64,000 nt of DNA from Streptococcus pseudopneumoniae (GTDB lineage: Bacteria > Bacillota > Bacilli > Lactobacillales > Streptococcaceae). The notes under the pieces are model-generated. The model was given only the letters and a program-made list of their open reading frames with translations. It searched no databases and was not told where the DNA came from. The translations under genes were made by a program, and so were the position numbers. Below are positions 38,733 through 47,422 of the stretch, piece after piece (the first letter of the stretch is position 1; every line of letters starts with the position of its first letter). The DNA lies in NCBI RefSeq assembly GCF_001074565.1, contig NZ_JUQX01000034.1, positions 1 through 64,000 of the forward strand. The letters run 5' to 3'.

Positions 38733-38753
38733 ACTGCTTCTCCCTTGCCTACC

Positions 38754-39629
38754 TTAATAACCTTCAACCCACTTTTCATTGTCCATGATGAAAGGTTTAG
38801 CTAGACCGTCACCTGTGTAATCAGCATATTTGGTGGATAGATACTTGTAACAATCTTCCTTGCTCGCAAACTTAATAGCTTGATAAGGCTCTTCAAAAGT
38901 CAGTTTCTCTACAAATAAGAAACCCTCCTCAGCTGGCACTAAAATACCAACATGCCCGACAAAAAGAAACTCTCCGTCAAGATTATCATGCAACACAACA
39001 GACAGCATTCGAGCCTTGTCATTAAATTGAAACTGGGAGAAGAAAGTCTCCATCTTCTGCGCGTGTACTTTTACATCCGTCGTTGCTTCTGTCTCCACCC
39101 TAGAAAATAGAATATCAAACTCTTCCTTATCTTTTGCATCAAACACCTCTCCCTTATCAATAGCGTCATTATCCACAAAAAGTAGCTGGTCATTCTTTTC
39201 AAGTTTTGGGATCGTGACTGAATTTTTCAAGAGCGCATAGCTATTGATACGGCAGTTGGTCCCGACAAAGTCACCCTTTTCTTAATTCCAGAGACTGCTG
39301 ATTTTCTCTACATCGTATTCTGTCTTCGTAAAGGAGGAAAAATCACCACTTAAGCCAGTGGAGCCGACAGTCGCATTATAGTCTGTAACAAGATTGAAAA
39401 ATGCATCAACACTATTTGGGTCCAAGTGAGCTGATAAGAGAGATTTGACCTCTTCGGTACTGACTTGACTGTTTAAATTGGTATATGAAGCCGTCCAAGG
39501 AACTTTATCTGAATTGGCCTGTGTCTGATTTGTAGCTTCAGTCCTCGGTTTATTTTGGTGACAAGAAGCCAATCCAAGTAATAAGGGGAAACACAGTCCC
39601 AAGACTACTACTTTTCTCATTCGTTTCAT
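38754..39629 (-). pseudogene. DUF4300-type lipoprotein gene interrupted by one stop codon
   Basis: The frame from 39629 encodes a lipoprotein: signal peptide with lipobox LASC (Cys at residue 23), then YTNLNSQVSTEEVKSLL. It ends at a TAA (39282-39284) in codon 116. The same frame then continues without another stop to 38754 for 175 more codons (EKGDFVGTNCRINSYALLK and on). The two halves together make one 291-codon protein of the DUF4300 type. A single base change (for example CAA to TAA, plus-strand position 39284) explains the break. A restart at the TTG near 39230 is possible but has no signal peptide. Confidence 0.85.
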
Positions 39630-39735
39630 GCAATTCTCTTTCTAAGGTACAAGTCTCTTTTTCATTTTAAACACCATTTGCTAATCATGCAGCTAGTAAT
39701 CGTTGACTTAGCTATATTATACTACATAAGTCAAA

Positions 39736-39776
39736 AAAAGACTGCACGAATCACCCATTCATTACAGTCTTTTTAA
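39736..39776 (-). terminator. terminator of the amylase gene
   Basis: AAAAGACTG / CAGTCTTTT arms, loop of 20 bases, TTTTTTT on the - strand; 10 bases past the stop. Confidence 0.7.
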
Positions 39777-39785
39777 TCTTATTTT

Positions 39786-41525
39786 TTATTGAATGACGAA
39801 ACCTTTAGGCAAAATCACCAGTTGCTGGTCCAATTCTTGGCAATGACTGGTCAGCGCTATAGTATCACGACCTACAAGATAGTTTTCACTTGATTGGTTA
39901 AAAATAGCTTGGATTTTTTGCCCATCATAATCCCATGCCAGAGATACCACATCTGTCTTGATTTCTTTCAGGCTATAGCTTCCATGTTGTATAATGTCTG
40001 AAACATCCTTGCGAAGCTGAATCAATTTCTTCATGAAATGAAGCATCTCATTACTATCGGAAACACGTTCCCAAGGCATGACACGACGACAATCTGGGTC
40101 TGGTCCTCCATCTAACTCCAACTCAGTTCCATAGTAGAAACACGGTGTCCCCCTTTGTAAAAAGAGGCAAGCAAGGGCAGACTTCACAAATTGAACATCT
40201 CCCTTGGCAGTAGCCAAAATGCGCTCCGTATCGTGCGAATCCAAGAGATTGAACATCACTTCCGAAATCTGCTGTCTATAGTACATAGACTGACCATTGA
40301 TTTCATCGATAAATTGATAAGGCTTCTTAACCCCTCGCAAGAAATAATCCTTGATACTATCAGAGAGAGGATAGTTCATAACTGCGTGGAACTCATCACC
40401 ATTTAGCCAAGGCTGAGAAGTGTGCCAGACCTCCCCCAGAATATAAAGGTCAGGTTTTTTAGCCAAGACAGCCTTACGGAAATCTCTCCAAAATTGGTGG
40501 TCGACCTCATTGGCCACATCCAAGCGCCAAGCATCGATATCAAACTCTTCAATCCAATAGGTCGCAACGCTCAACAAATAGTCTCTTACTTGAGGATTTG
40601 CCGTATTGAGCTTAGGCATATAGCTCTCAAAGGCAAAGGTGTGGTAGGATAGTTCTCTTTTATTAACAAGATTTTCTTTAACGACTGGAAAGTCTTGAAT
40701 ATGGAACCAGTCTTTATAAATAGAATCTTCACCATGTTTGAGAACATCCTGCCACTGTGGAGATTGGTCTCCGATATGGTTGAAAACAGCGTCCAGCATG
40801 ATTTTCATGCTTCTCTGATGGGCCTCCTCCACCAGTTTACGGAAGGTTTTCTTATCTCCAAAATGACGGTCAATTTCGAAATAATCCGTCGTATTGTACT
40901 TGTGATTGCTTGGAGATTCAAAAATCGGACAGAGATAAAGACCTGTAATGCCCAAGTCTTGCAAGTAATCCAGATGGTCAATGATACCTTGTAAATCACC
41001 ACCAAAGAAATCGCTCATCTTTGGTTTGATAGAGGAATCCCAAGCTAGGACACCTTCTGGAGAAATCTCAGGCTTGCCATTAGCAAAGCGTTCTGGGAAA
41101 ATCTGGTACCATACCATCTCTGCTACCCAGTCAGGAACATGGCAAGCATCAATCTCATGGATATACGGGATTTTAAAGCCATTTCCTTCATAATGAAGAT
41201 TTTCAAGCGTGCTTGCAACACATCCCTTATCGCCATATAAGATCTTCTGACAATGCTTATCCTTGAGTTCAAAAAGATACTGGAGTCGTGCATAGTCAAC
41301 CGAAACTTCCGCTTGCCAGTAATCAAATAAAGCATCGGAGGTAACTTTGCTCATCTCCTTGATTACTTCATAACGGTCCTCTATAAAGATAAAAGGATCT
41401 CCATAATGCAAGTTGATGCTTTCAATATCATCTTTCTTGGTCCGGATACGAATGTGCATTGTCTTATCTTTATAAAGATAAGCATACTCCGACTCTGGTC
41501 TGTGGTAAATGGCTGTTAATTCCAA
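39786..41525 (-). CDS. GH13 alpha-glycosidase (neopullulanase/maltogenic amylase type)
   Basis: A 579-residue glycoside hydrolase family 13 enzyme of the cyclomaltodextrinase/neopullulanase group. An N-terminal CBM34-like domain covers about residues 1-120. In the barrel, WRLDVANE holds the nucleophile Asp, LGEVWH the acid/base Glu, and LLDSHDTER the transition-state Asp. No signal peptide is seen, so it works inside the cell on imported maltodextrins or cyclodextrins. The start is TTG at 41523-41525, with AGGAG 9 bases upstream. A cre-like site downstream of its promoter indicates carbon catabolite repression. Confidence 0.88.
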   Translation of the reverse strand: MELTAIYHRPESEYAYLYKDKTMHIRIRTKKDDIESINLHYGDPFIFIEDRYEVIKEMSKVTSDALFDYWQAEVSVDYARLQYLFELKDKHCQKILYGDKGCVASTLENLHYEGNGFKIPYIHEIDACHVPDWVAEMVWYQIFPERFANGKPEISPEGVLAWDSSIKPKMSDFFGGDLQGIIDHLDYLQDLGITGLYLCPIFESPSNHKYNTTDYFEIDRHFGDKKTFRKLVEEAHQRSMKIMLDAVFNHIGDQSPQWQDVLKHGEDSIYKDWFHIQDFPVVKENLVNKRELSYHTFAFESYMPKLNTANPQVRDYLLSVATYWIEEFDIDAWRLDVANEVDHQFWRDFRKAVLAKKPDLYILGEVWHTSQPWLNGDEFHAVMNYPLSDSIKDYFLRGVKKPYQFIDEINGQSMYYRQQISEVMFNLLDSHDTERILATAKGDVQFVKSALACLFLQRGTPCFYYGTELELDGGPDPDCRRVMPWERVSDSNEMLHFMKKLIQLRKDVSDIIQHGSYSLKEIKTDVVSLAWDYDGQKIQAIFNQSSENYLVGRDTIALTSHCQELDQQLVILPKGFVIQ

Positions 41526-41552
41526 TGTATTTATCTCCTAATTCACTTATAA

Positions 41553-41566
41553 CGCAAACGTTTTCA
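41553..41566 (-). promoter_or_regulatory. cre site (CcpA operator)
   Basis: TGAAAACGTTTGCG on the - strand, one or two bases from the cre consensus. It lies about 14 bases after the -10 box, a roadblock position. Confidence 0.7.
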
Positions 41567-41579
41567 CAACCGTGGTTCT

Positions 41580-41608
41580 AGTATACTACTTTAAAATTTT
41601 ATTTGCAA
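41580..41608 (-). promoter_or_regulatory. promoter of the amylase gene
   Basis: TTGCAA (41603-41608) and TATACT (41580-41585) on the - strand with a 17-base spacer. Confidence 0.7.
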
Positions 41609-41639
41609 GGCTTGTCTGTAGTTTTGATGGTTTGTTTTG

Positions 41640-41680
41640 CAAAATAAAAAGCAGTAAATCTCACAACTTACTACTTTTTA
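41640..41680 (-). terminator. terminator of the nucleotidyltransferase-like gene
   Basis: AAAAAGTAGTAA / TTACTGCTTTTT on the - strand with one mismatch, then T-rich. Confidence 0.7.
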
Positions 41681-41689
41681 AATGATGAT

Positions 41690-42181
41690 TTACAAATGTC
41701 TTTCCAGCCAATCAATCTTCTTAAAATCCTTATTGTTGTTGTGATCATTTCGATAGGAATCTTGGGAAGAAGCCTTGTAAATACTTAAATACTGTTCTAT
41801 ACTTGGAACGCGAAAAGTGGTGTTTTCGAGATGAATCAGCTCTATATCCGATTCCGAAACTCCTGCAAAATCAGGTAAAGAATCGATACTTCCGAATTCA
41901 ACACTCACGCCATCCTTTTGGAATTCATGCTCATGGATATCTATCAAGGTGTAGCCTAAGCGGTTCATAACTTTCATTATCTTGTCCCACTCATAAATTC
42001 TGAGATGATCAGGTGCTTCCCAACCTCTAGGGTCACCAGGCACATGAATGTCAATGTCAGACGGCCCCCATTCTTCATTTGAACGGTATTCAAATCCCAA
42101 AGACCCCATGAGCGTCGGAGTGATTCCGATTTGGTTTAAATGAGAACAAATTGTTCGAAATTCATCAAATAGAGAATTCAT
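41690..42181 (-). CDS. nucleotidyltransferase-fold protein
   Basis: A 163-residue protein with LMGSLGFEY followed by GPSDIDIHVPG near residues 39-49: the Gly-Ser and Asp-x-Asp pattern of the minimal nucleotidyltransferase superfamily. A further acidic residue in GVSVEFGSID could complete the metal site. Database entries of this kind are sometimes labelled phosphoribosylanthranilate isomerase, which the sequence does not support. GGAGGA precedes the ATG. It follows the lipid kinase gene by 63 bases on the same strand. Substrate unknown. Confidence 0.65.
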   Translation of the reverse strand: MNSLFDEFRTICSHLNQIGITPTLMGSLGFEYRSNEEWGPSDIDIHVPGDPRGWEAPDHLRIYEWDKIMKVMNRLGYTLIDIHEHEFQKDGVSVEFGSIDSLPDFAGVSESDIELIHLENTTFRVPSIEQYLSIYKASSQDSYRNDHNNNKDFKKIDWLERHL

Positions 42182-42244
42182 TCCTCCTCCAATCGTTGAT
42201 ATGAAACTCGATTTCGCAGTGAAAAATAAACTAATTTTTAATTT

Positions 42245-43126
42245 CTACTCTTTCGGTTTTGAAAATACTTCTACTCGCTGAGCTAGGACTTTGATTTCTA
42301 CAGGTAGGTTATCCGATTTATCGCCATCAACATCTGACTCCAATTCACTATCTGAAGAGATCTTAATATTACGTGCTCTGATATACTCAATATTATCATT
42401 GCCAACAACATCTCCTTTTAGTAAATCAGGAATGACGGATAATTTAGAGAATATAGAAGCATCTTTTAGAATCAAAATATTGGCATAGCCATCTTTGTCT
42501 TCTTCAAAGATTTTCTTGTCAGCGAAGTAATTTGTCAAGAGAACCAAAACATGACTAGCTTCACCATCATAATTTCCATTTTCTGTCTCAATCTTAATGT
42601 TAAAGACCTGATCCGTCATCACGGACTTCATGGTATTTACAGCATAGGCTAAAATACCGAATTTTGTCTTGTCCTCGATTTCAACATTGTGAATCGCCTC
42701 AGGCAGAGAACCGATACTAAAAATATAACCAAAATAGTTATCATTTGCTTTACCGATATCAATCTTGTTGGTTAAGTTAAAATCGAGTTCATCAATCGCA
42801 CCATCGATGTCTTGATTGATTTCCAACAGTTTGGTAATGAGGTTACCAGTACCACCAGGGATAATCCCTAACTTAGGAATGTAGTCTCTCTCAGCAATAC
42901 CTGAAATAACTTCATTGACCGTCCCGTCTCCACCAAAAACAACCACTGCATCGTACTGCTCACGAGACGCTTCTTCAGCAAAATTTGTTGCATCCAAAGC
43001 TTTTTCGGTAATTTTGGTTTCAACATATTCAAAGTATTCTTTTGCTTTATTCTCCAGCTTTTCTTTATAATCCAAAGCCTTTTCCCCACCAGAGGTAGGG
43101 TTGATAATTAACATTGCTTTTTTCAT
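42245..43126 (-). CDS. diacylglycerol kinase-family lipid kinase
   Basis: A 293-residue DagK/YegS-type kinase. INPTSGG at the start, FGGDGTVNEVISG near residue 63 and IPGGTGNLITKLL near 90 form the nucleotide site. The acidic metal-site residues of the C-terminal half (DGEASHVLVLLTN region) are present. DgkB of this family recycles diacylglycerol from lipoteichoic acid synthesis into phosphatidic acid. AGGAGTATTATCA precedes the ATG, and a TATAAT-like -10 lies about 65 bases upstream. Confidence 0.85.
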   Translation of the reverse strand: MKKAMLIINPTSGGEKALDYKEKLENKAKEYFEYVETKITEKALDATNFAEEASREQYDAVVVFGGDGTVNEVISGIAERDYIPKLGIIPGGTGNLITKLLEINQDIDGAIDELDFNLTNKIDIGKANDNYFGYIFSIGSLPEAIHNVEIEDKTKFGILAYAVNTMKSVMTDQVFNIKIETENGNYDGEASHVLVLLTNYFADKKIFEEDKDGYANILILKDASIFSKLSVIPDLLKGDVVGNDNIEYIRARNIKISSDSELESDVDGDKSDNLPVEIKVLAQRVEVFSKPKE

Positions 43127-43255
43127 TGATAATACTCCTTAATTTTTAAATAGAAATGTTAGTGTAACTACATCAGTCATTACATATAATGCTATTATAT
43201 AATGAAATCTCAGAAAATAGAAATCAGACGTACCGGAGATTAATATAATTTTATT

Positions 43256-43363
43256 CTATTTTCCCATCACCTTTAAGGATTCATCCAAATCAGAATAAGA
43301 TTTATCCTTTATCCAATAAGGAATACCATAAGCTGCCTCTGCCACCAAGTGAGATGGCGTTTC
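43256..43363 (-). pseudogene. gene fragment (C-terminal remnant, 35 codons)
   Basis: An open stretch with no start codon, ETPSHLVAEAAYGIPYWIKD followed by KSYSDLDESLKVMGK and a stop, begins right at the stop codon of the SAP-domain gene in another frame. Residue composition is protein-like. It looks like the tail of a gene whose front has been lost, or of a SAP-gene neighbour joined by deletion. Origin not recognised. Confidence 0.4.
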
Positions 43364-43980
43364 TACTTACAATAGTCTTTTATTCTATCAGCATATTCGG
43401 TCAAAAGATTCTTTGAATAAATTTTTTCATTACTTGAATTTCTAACTTCTTTCCAAAGAATAGAAGCTACTTTTAGTTTATTCGAGTAATTGCGACTATT
43501 TTCGTCTGCACAGAAATCCTTTAAAAACTGGTTCCATTGACAAACCGAATGATCATACTTGGCATAATCTGAATTTCCATAATAAACTTTTAGCATATCT
43601 TGGATTGTAAAACTCAAATCATTTTCTCTTTTTACTTTTCTCCAAGCTGTAGCCATATCAGCAGTAAATTTAAAGGGTGAAATCTCTGTTAAAGTTGAGA
43701 AATATTCTCTAAAGTCTGAATTAAAGGAGAATCCACATTCAAGTAAGGGAGTATCTAAGGCAACAACTTCTACTTGTTTCTTTTTCCTTTTTATTGATGA
43801 TTTTTTAATCAAATTCCCCTTAAAGTACTGCTCAATAATATGATTGAGTTCTTGTTTGGTGCCTCTATATTCAAGTCCTAATGACTTGCATATCTGTGAA
43901 AGTTCAACACGATACCAATAGTATTTTTTGAACTCATCAAAGGATTTGATTGTATCAAACTCAGGTCTGCTTTCTGTCAA
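43363..43980 (-). CDS. SAP-domain protein with DUF6434-like C-terminus
   Basis: A 205-residue protein. Residues about 26-56 (LSQICKSLGLEYRGTKQELN) fit a SAP helix-turn-helix, a putative nucleic-acid-binding motif, followed by a basic KKSSIKRKKKQ. The second half (from about 75) resembles the DUF6434 domain seen behind SAP in Firmicutes. The start is TTG with AAGGAGGT upstream. Probably cytoplasmic and DNA- or RNA-binding. It lies in the AT-rich accessory part, with no operon partner. Confidence 0.65.
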   Translation of the reverse strand: MTESRPEFDTIKSFDEFKKYYWYRVELSQICKSLGLEYRGTKQELNHIIEQYFKGNLIKKSSIKRKKKQVEVVALDTPLLECGFSFNSDFREYFSTLTEISPFKFTADMATAWRKVKRENDLSFTIQDMLKVYYGNSDYAKYDHSVCQWNQFLKDFCADENSRNYSNKLKVASILWKEVRNSSNEKIYSKNLLTEYADRIKDYCK

Positions 43981-44156
43981 TATACCACCTCCTTCCTCAA
44001 AAACAATTTTGGTTTACATCTTAAAAGAGTGAAATTTTACTACCTTTGTAAGGAAGAAATAAGCAAGATTTTAAACCAGATTTTCCATAAGATTATAAAT
44101 TTAACTTATGTGTTTACTTTTTTATAAATAAAGACATATAGGCTTACAGATAAGCT

Positions 44157-44774
44157 CTAATCAATCTTCTCAAGATCTTTTTTAATATTTTTTCCTTGTT
44201 TTATCTTCTCTGGTTTACCTCTTCGTATAGCACCTAGCAAATAAGTTAAATAATGATCCAACTCATTGTAGTATATATGACCTACTTCATTTTTTTCAAC
44301 GTAAAACCATTCAATATCATAATCATAATTCTGATTGTTCTGGTTCAGATATTCAAAATAATTCCATCCATCGTCCGTATAAGTTTTTTTGTGAGATTCT
44401 GGCTCTGACTCATAAGAGCAAGGAAAACGTTTCTTATATTCCTCTGTTAACCAACTTCTAGTTTTACCGTCATTTTCAAGGAAATTTTCAAGGAGTTCTT
44501 TACAATCTTCCTTCGTTTTTGGTATCTCTTTTAAATAGTTTGATATTGGTTCGGAAAATATTAATTTGTTTTCTCTCATTTTATGTCTGAGATATAATAT
44601 TAGTTCAATTGTTGCTGGATCATCACCGTATTTACCACATTTTACATTATTATCTCTATTTTCTTTTACTTTTTTATATAATGGTTCAATGTCTTTCAAA
44701 CAATCTTTTCCGAAGATTATTTCAATATATCCTTCAAATACTTTTTCCACATTCTTTTTCTTTTTATTTTCCAT
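44157..44774 (-). CDS. hypothetical protein, last gene of accessory operon
   Basis: A 205-residue, charged, AT-rich-coded protein. It starts with a Lys-rich stretch (MENKKKKNVEKVFEG), has an aromatic middle (DDGWNYFEYLNQNNQNYDYD, EWFYVEKNEVGHIYYNELDHY) and ends in basic helices. No signal peptide, membrane segment or motif is recognised. It lies 180 bases downstream of the frameshifted small gene on the same strand and may be the fourth gene of the 44-47 kb operon. It has a weak ribosome site (TAAGG). Confidence 0.6.
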   Translation of the reverse strand: MENKKKKNVEKVFEGYIEIIFGKDCLKDIEPLYKKVKENRDNNVKCGKYGDDPATIELILYLRHKMRENKLIFSEPISNYLKEIPKTKEDCKELLENFLENDGKTRSWLTEEYKKRFPCSYESEPESHKKTYTDDGWNYFEYLNQNNQNYDYDIEWFYVEKNEVGHIYYNELDHYLTYLLGAIRRGKPEKIKQGKNIKKDLEKID

Positions 44775-44953
44775 ATTAAGCCTTACTTTTTTTTTAGTTT
44801 AATAATTGAACAATCAATTTTTTTATTATCTAAATTAAACTAGTTTTATGAAAATTGATTTAGTTTAAAGCAGATAGCCCATAAGCTATAGGTAAATCTT
44901 TTCAACATGATATCACTTCATCAATTACACTTGAATCAAAATGTGCATGATAA

Positions 44954-45254
44954 CTAACCTGTATAGGGTCTCACCTCTAATATTTGAGCATCTAACCCAA
45001 AACAACGCCACTGGTCTATGAATTCTACAACTTCACAAATATTATATCTATAACAGATGTAGAAACGTTCTCTTGTAACTACTTTACCAGAATATTTTTT
45101 TAAGAAGTAAGAATATATCATTTGGATTAATCCCTTCATCTAATAAATCTTGATACAGTAAGCTACATAATCTCATTTCACCCTTACTTGAAAATTTTAA
45201 AAATGTTCCAAATATTGGAATCATTGACAATAGATTGTATGGACTTTTTTTCAT
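44954..45254 (-). pseudogene. small gene frameshifted at an A7 run
   Basis: From the ATG at 45254 (MKKSPYNLLSMIPIFGTFLK) one frame runs 56 codons and stops shortly after a run of seven A (45095-45101). A second frame enters just before that run and continues KYSGKVVTRERFYICYRYN to a stop at 44954. With six A the two join into one protein of about 99 residues. It follows the 453-residue gene by 28 bases. Either a one-base insertion killed it, or slippage at the run makes some full product, or it is a sequencing error. Product not recognised. Confidence 0.55.
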
Positions 45255-45282
45255 TGTTTACCATTTATCTAAGTTTATTAAT

Positions 45283-46644
45283 TTAATCAAATATAACTAC
45301 CCTATCATTACTGAAGTTATTAAAGGTAAGATTTACTTTATCATAAACTTCCTGAGTTTCCTTATAAATCTTATCAGAAACATATGAAGCTCTCAATTCG
45401 GATTTCTCAATAAGCACCCACTTTAACTGAGAGTATGAATATTTTGCAAAAGCAATCCATTGTGCGTAATTTATTGTCATTGGATTTTTTGTAAAGTAGA
45501 TTTTCCCTGCATTAGCAGATGCGGCTATAGAATGTCCAATAAATAGCATCGTATGTAATTTGGGATGTTTCTCTCTATCCAACGAAAAAGGAATAGAATT
45601 TTTTATTGAATGTCCTTCGTTGATTTTCTTAAGGGCGTATCCAATTCTAATTATAACTTCAATAATCATTGTGGAAATAGCCATACTACTAAAATGAATG
45701 AAATCATAGCCTTCGTAATACATTCCTTGTACTATTTCTGCTATTGTTTGATCCTCGTCACCAATTTTTCCAAACTGAAGCAAATTAAATAATCCCATCA
45801 ATGGTGCAGGTAATCCCATTGATGTCGTTATATCAGATTTAAAATGAATTATCTGTTTTGCTATTGCTGCAAAAATATCACTTTCTTTTCTATCTGTGTA
45901 ATTCTCCATAAATTGAGATACTATTTTCCCAGTTTTATCAATGGTAGTCATCTTACCATTTAGAATATCACATACACCAATTACTAAACCAAGAAGTGGA
46001 TCATGTCCAAGAGATAACAATCTATGATAGTATGCAGATAGTCCATTAACATTTACTTTAGTATGACGATTATCTTGAGCATCAAAAGGGACTTTACTGA
46101 CCTTTGAATTTGCCAACTTTTCCATTTCTTCTTCAGGGAATCGTTGATTGAACCAATCTCTTACATAATTAGATAAGGGGCCACCTTTTAAACCATGCGG
46201 AGTCTTCTTAGGTATGCCAATTAAAAGAATATCAATAATCGCTGCTAATATTCCAGCTCCTGCACAAATCGATATATCAATTTTATCAAGTATATGAATG
46301 TTGTTAAAATCATCTTGAAATGATTGAATAGTTGTTTGATTAAATTCCAATTCTTCGTTTGTGAAGAGTTCATCTAGTTCATTCATTGAACCAACTTCGC
46401 ACTCCGCTTTTATTACTAAGTCTTCCCATTTAGGTACAACGATAGTTTGTTTTTTAGTTTTGGTATCTATTATTGGTAAATCAGTCAGAGTATAGCCTAG
46501 CTCTCTCAATAATTTTTCACTTTCCACTATACGTTCTTCTGCAATAGACATCTCAGGTCTTTTTATTAAATCTAACTCTTTTGTTTGATAAGTTAAAATA
46601 TTATTGAATTTTTGTTCTTCATCAGAATAAATGAATTTACTCAT
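45283..46644 (-). CDS. unknown 453-residue protein of accessory operon
   Basis: A 453-residue protein I cannot assign. The first 115 residues are polar and acidic. One clear hydrophobic segment lies near residues 126-146 (AGAGILAAIIDILLIGIP). The rest is mixed, with striking segments GLSAYYHRLLSLGHDPLLGL, several His (HFSSMAIST, HPKLHTMLFIGHSIAAS) and a semi-hydrophobic C-terminal half. It begins 2 bases after the Gly-rich membrane protein gene, so the two are tightly coupled and probably form a complex. Base composition is lower in GC than the flanking core genes. Membrane attachment is likely. Confidence 0.7.
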   Translation of the reverse strand: MSKFIYSDEEQKFNNILTYQTKELDLIKRPEMSIAEERIVESEKLLRELGYTLTDLPIIDTKTKKQTIVVPKWEDLVIKAECEVGSMNELDELFTNEELEFNQTTIQSFQDDFNNIHILDKIDISICAGAGILAAIIDILLIGIPKKTPHGLKGGPLSNYVRDWFNQRFPEEEMEKLANSKVSKVPFDAQDNRHTKVNVNGLSAYYHRLLSLGHDPLLGLVIGVCDILNGKMTTIDKTGKIVSQFMENYTDRKESDIFAAIAKQIIHFKSDITTSMGLPAPLMGLFNLLQFGKIGDEDQTIAEIVQGMYYEGYDFIHFSSMAISTMIIEVIIRIGYALKKINEGHSIKNSIPFSLDREKHPKLHTMLFIGHSIAASANAGKIYFTKNPMTINYAQWIAFAKYSYSQLKWVLIEKSELRASYVSDKIYKETQEVYDKVNLTFNNFSNDRVVIFD

Positions 46645-46646
46645 TG

Positions 46647-47171
46647 TTATTCACCTAAATCATTTTTCAAATCCTTAATTGCTTGAGTTAAAAGGATATT
46701 TAAACTCTGTAAATAATCTAGGCGTTCCTTATCAGCATCTGCCTCAGTTTTCAGAGCTTGTATAATAGCTTCATGTTTTTGCAAAGCTTCTTTATATAAT
46801 CGTTCTTTTTCCTGTTTAAGTTGTTTATTTTTTAGATTAGAAGCTAACAATATACCGCCTCCGGCTAATACAACGACTGGAGCAGCCATTACAAATACTC
46901 CAGCTACCATACCACCTCCAACAACACTGCCAATAGCTGCAAGGCCAGAAGTAATACCAGCAGCTGATAACCCTACAGTACCTAAACCATAAAGAGCTGC
47001 AAATGAACCTACCCCACCAATACCTGCTCCCAATGCTCCAGCTAAAACTTCTGGGATTGGACTCTCTCTTATTGTACGTGTTTTATCATTAAGAGCTGCC
47101 GCCGCCTCATTAATTACATTTACAACTTGTTGTAGTGATTCTACACTTTGAAATACTAGTTCTTTACTCAT
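46647..47171 (-). CDS. glycine-zipper membrane protein with C-terminal coiled coil
   Basis: A 174-residue protein in three parts. A polar N-terminal helix (1-40) is followed by a long Gly/Ala-rich hydrophobic stretch (about 43-112, GALGAGIGGVGSFAALYGLG and on) able to cross the membrane two or three times by glycine-zipper packing. Residues 113-170 form a charged coiled coil. GAGG precedes the ATG, and an extended -10 (TGG-TATAAT) lies at 47200-47208. It is the first gene of the operon with the 453-residue protein. The design suggests an oligomer or pore-like assembly; function is unknown. Confidence 0.7.
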   Translation of the reverse strand: MSKELVFQSVESLQQVVNVINEAAAALNDKTRTIRESPIPEVLAGALGAGIGGVGSFAALYGLGTVGLSAAGITSGLAAIGSVVGGGMVAGVFVMAAPVVVLAGGGILLASNLKNKQLKQEKERLYKEALQKHEAIIQALKTEADADKERLDYLQSLNILLTQAIKDLKNDLGE

Positions 47172-47199
47172 AAAAAATCCTCTTTATTTTATTATTTTA

Positions 47200-47208
47200 A
47201 TTATACCA
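47200..47208 (-). promoter_or_regulatory. extended -10 promoter of accessory operon
   Basis: TGG-TATAAT on the - strand, 29 bases before the ATG of the Gly-rich protein; no good -35. The region 47209-47422 otherwise shows only a CACAC/GTGTG hairpin. Confidence 0.5.
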
Positions 47209-47422
47209 TGTCTAAATTGAAAAACTGAAACATAAAAGTTACAGTCTAACAATATTTATCCAAAAACAGTGTAATGAATTATACCCTATCCTTTATCATT
47301 CACGAGAAATACTCACACATCAACGTGTGCTTACATCTAGCTTTTCCTTCTATAAATTTACTAAAGTTAAATTTTGGGTATTATAGGAATTGAAATATTC
47401 TCTTTCTAATCTATAACTATAC

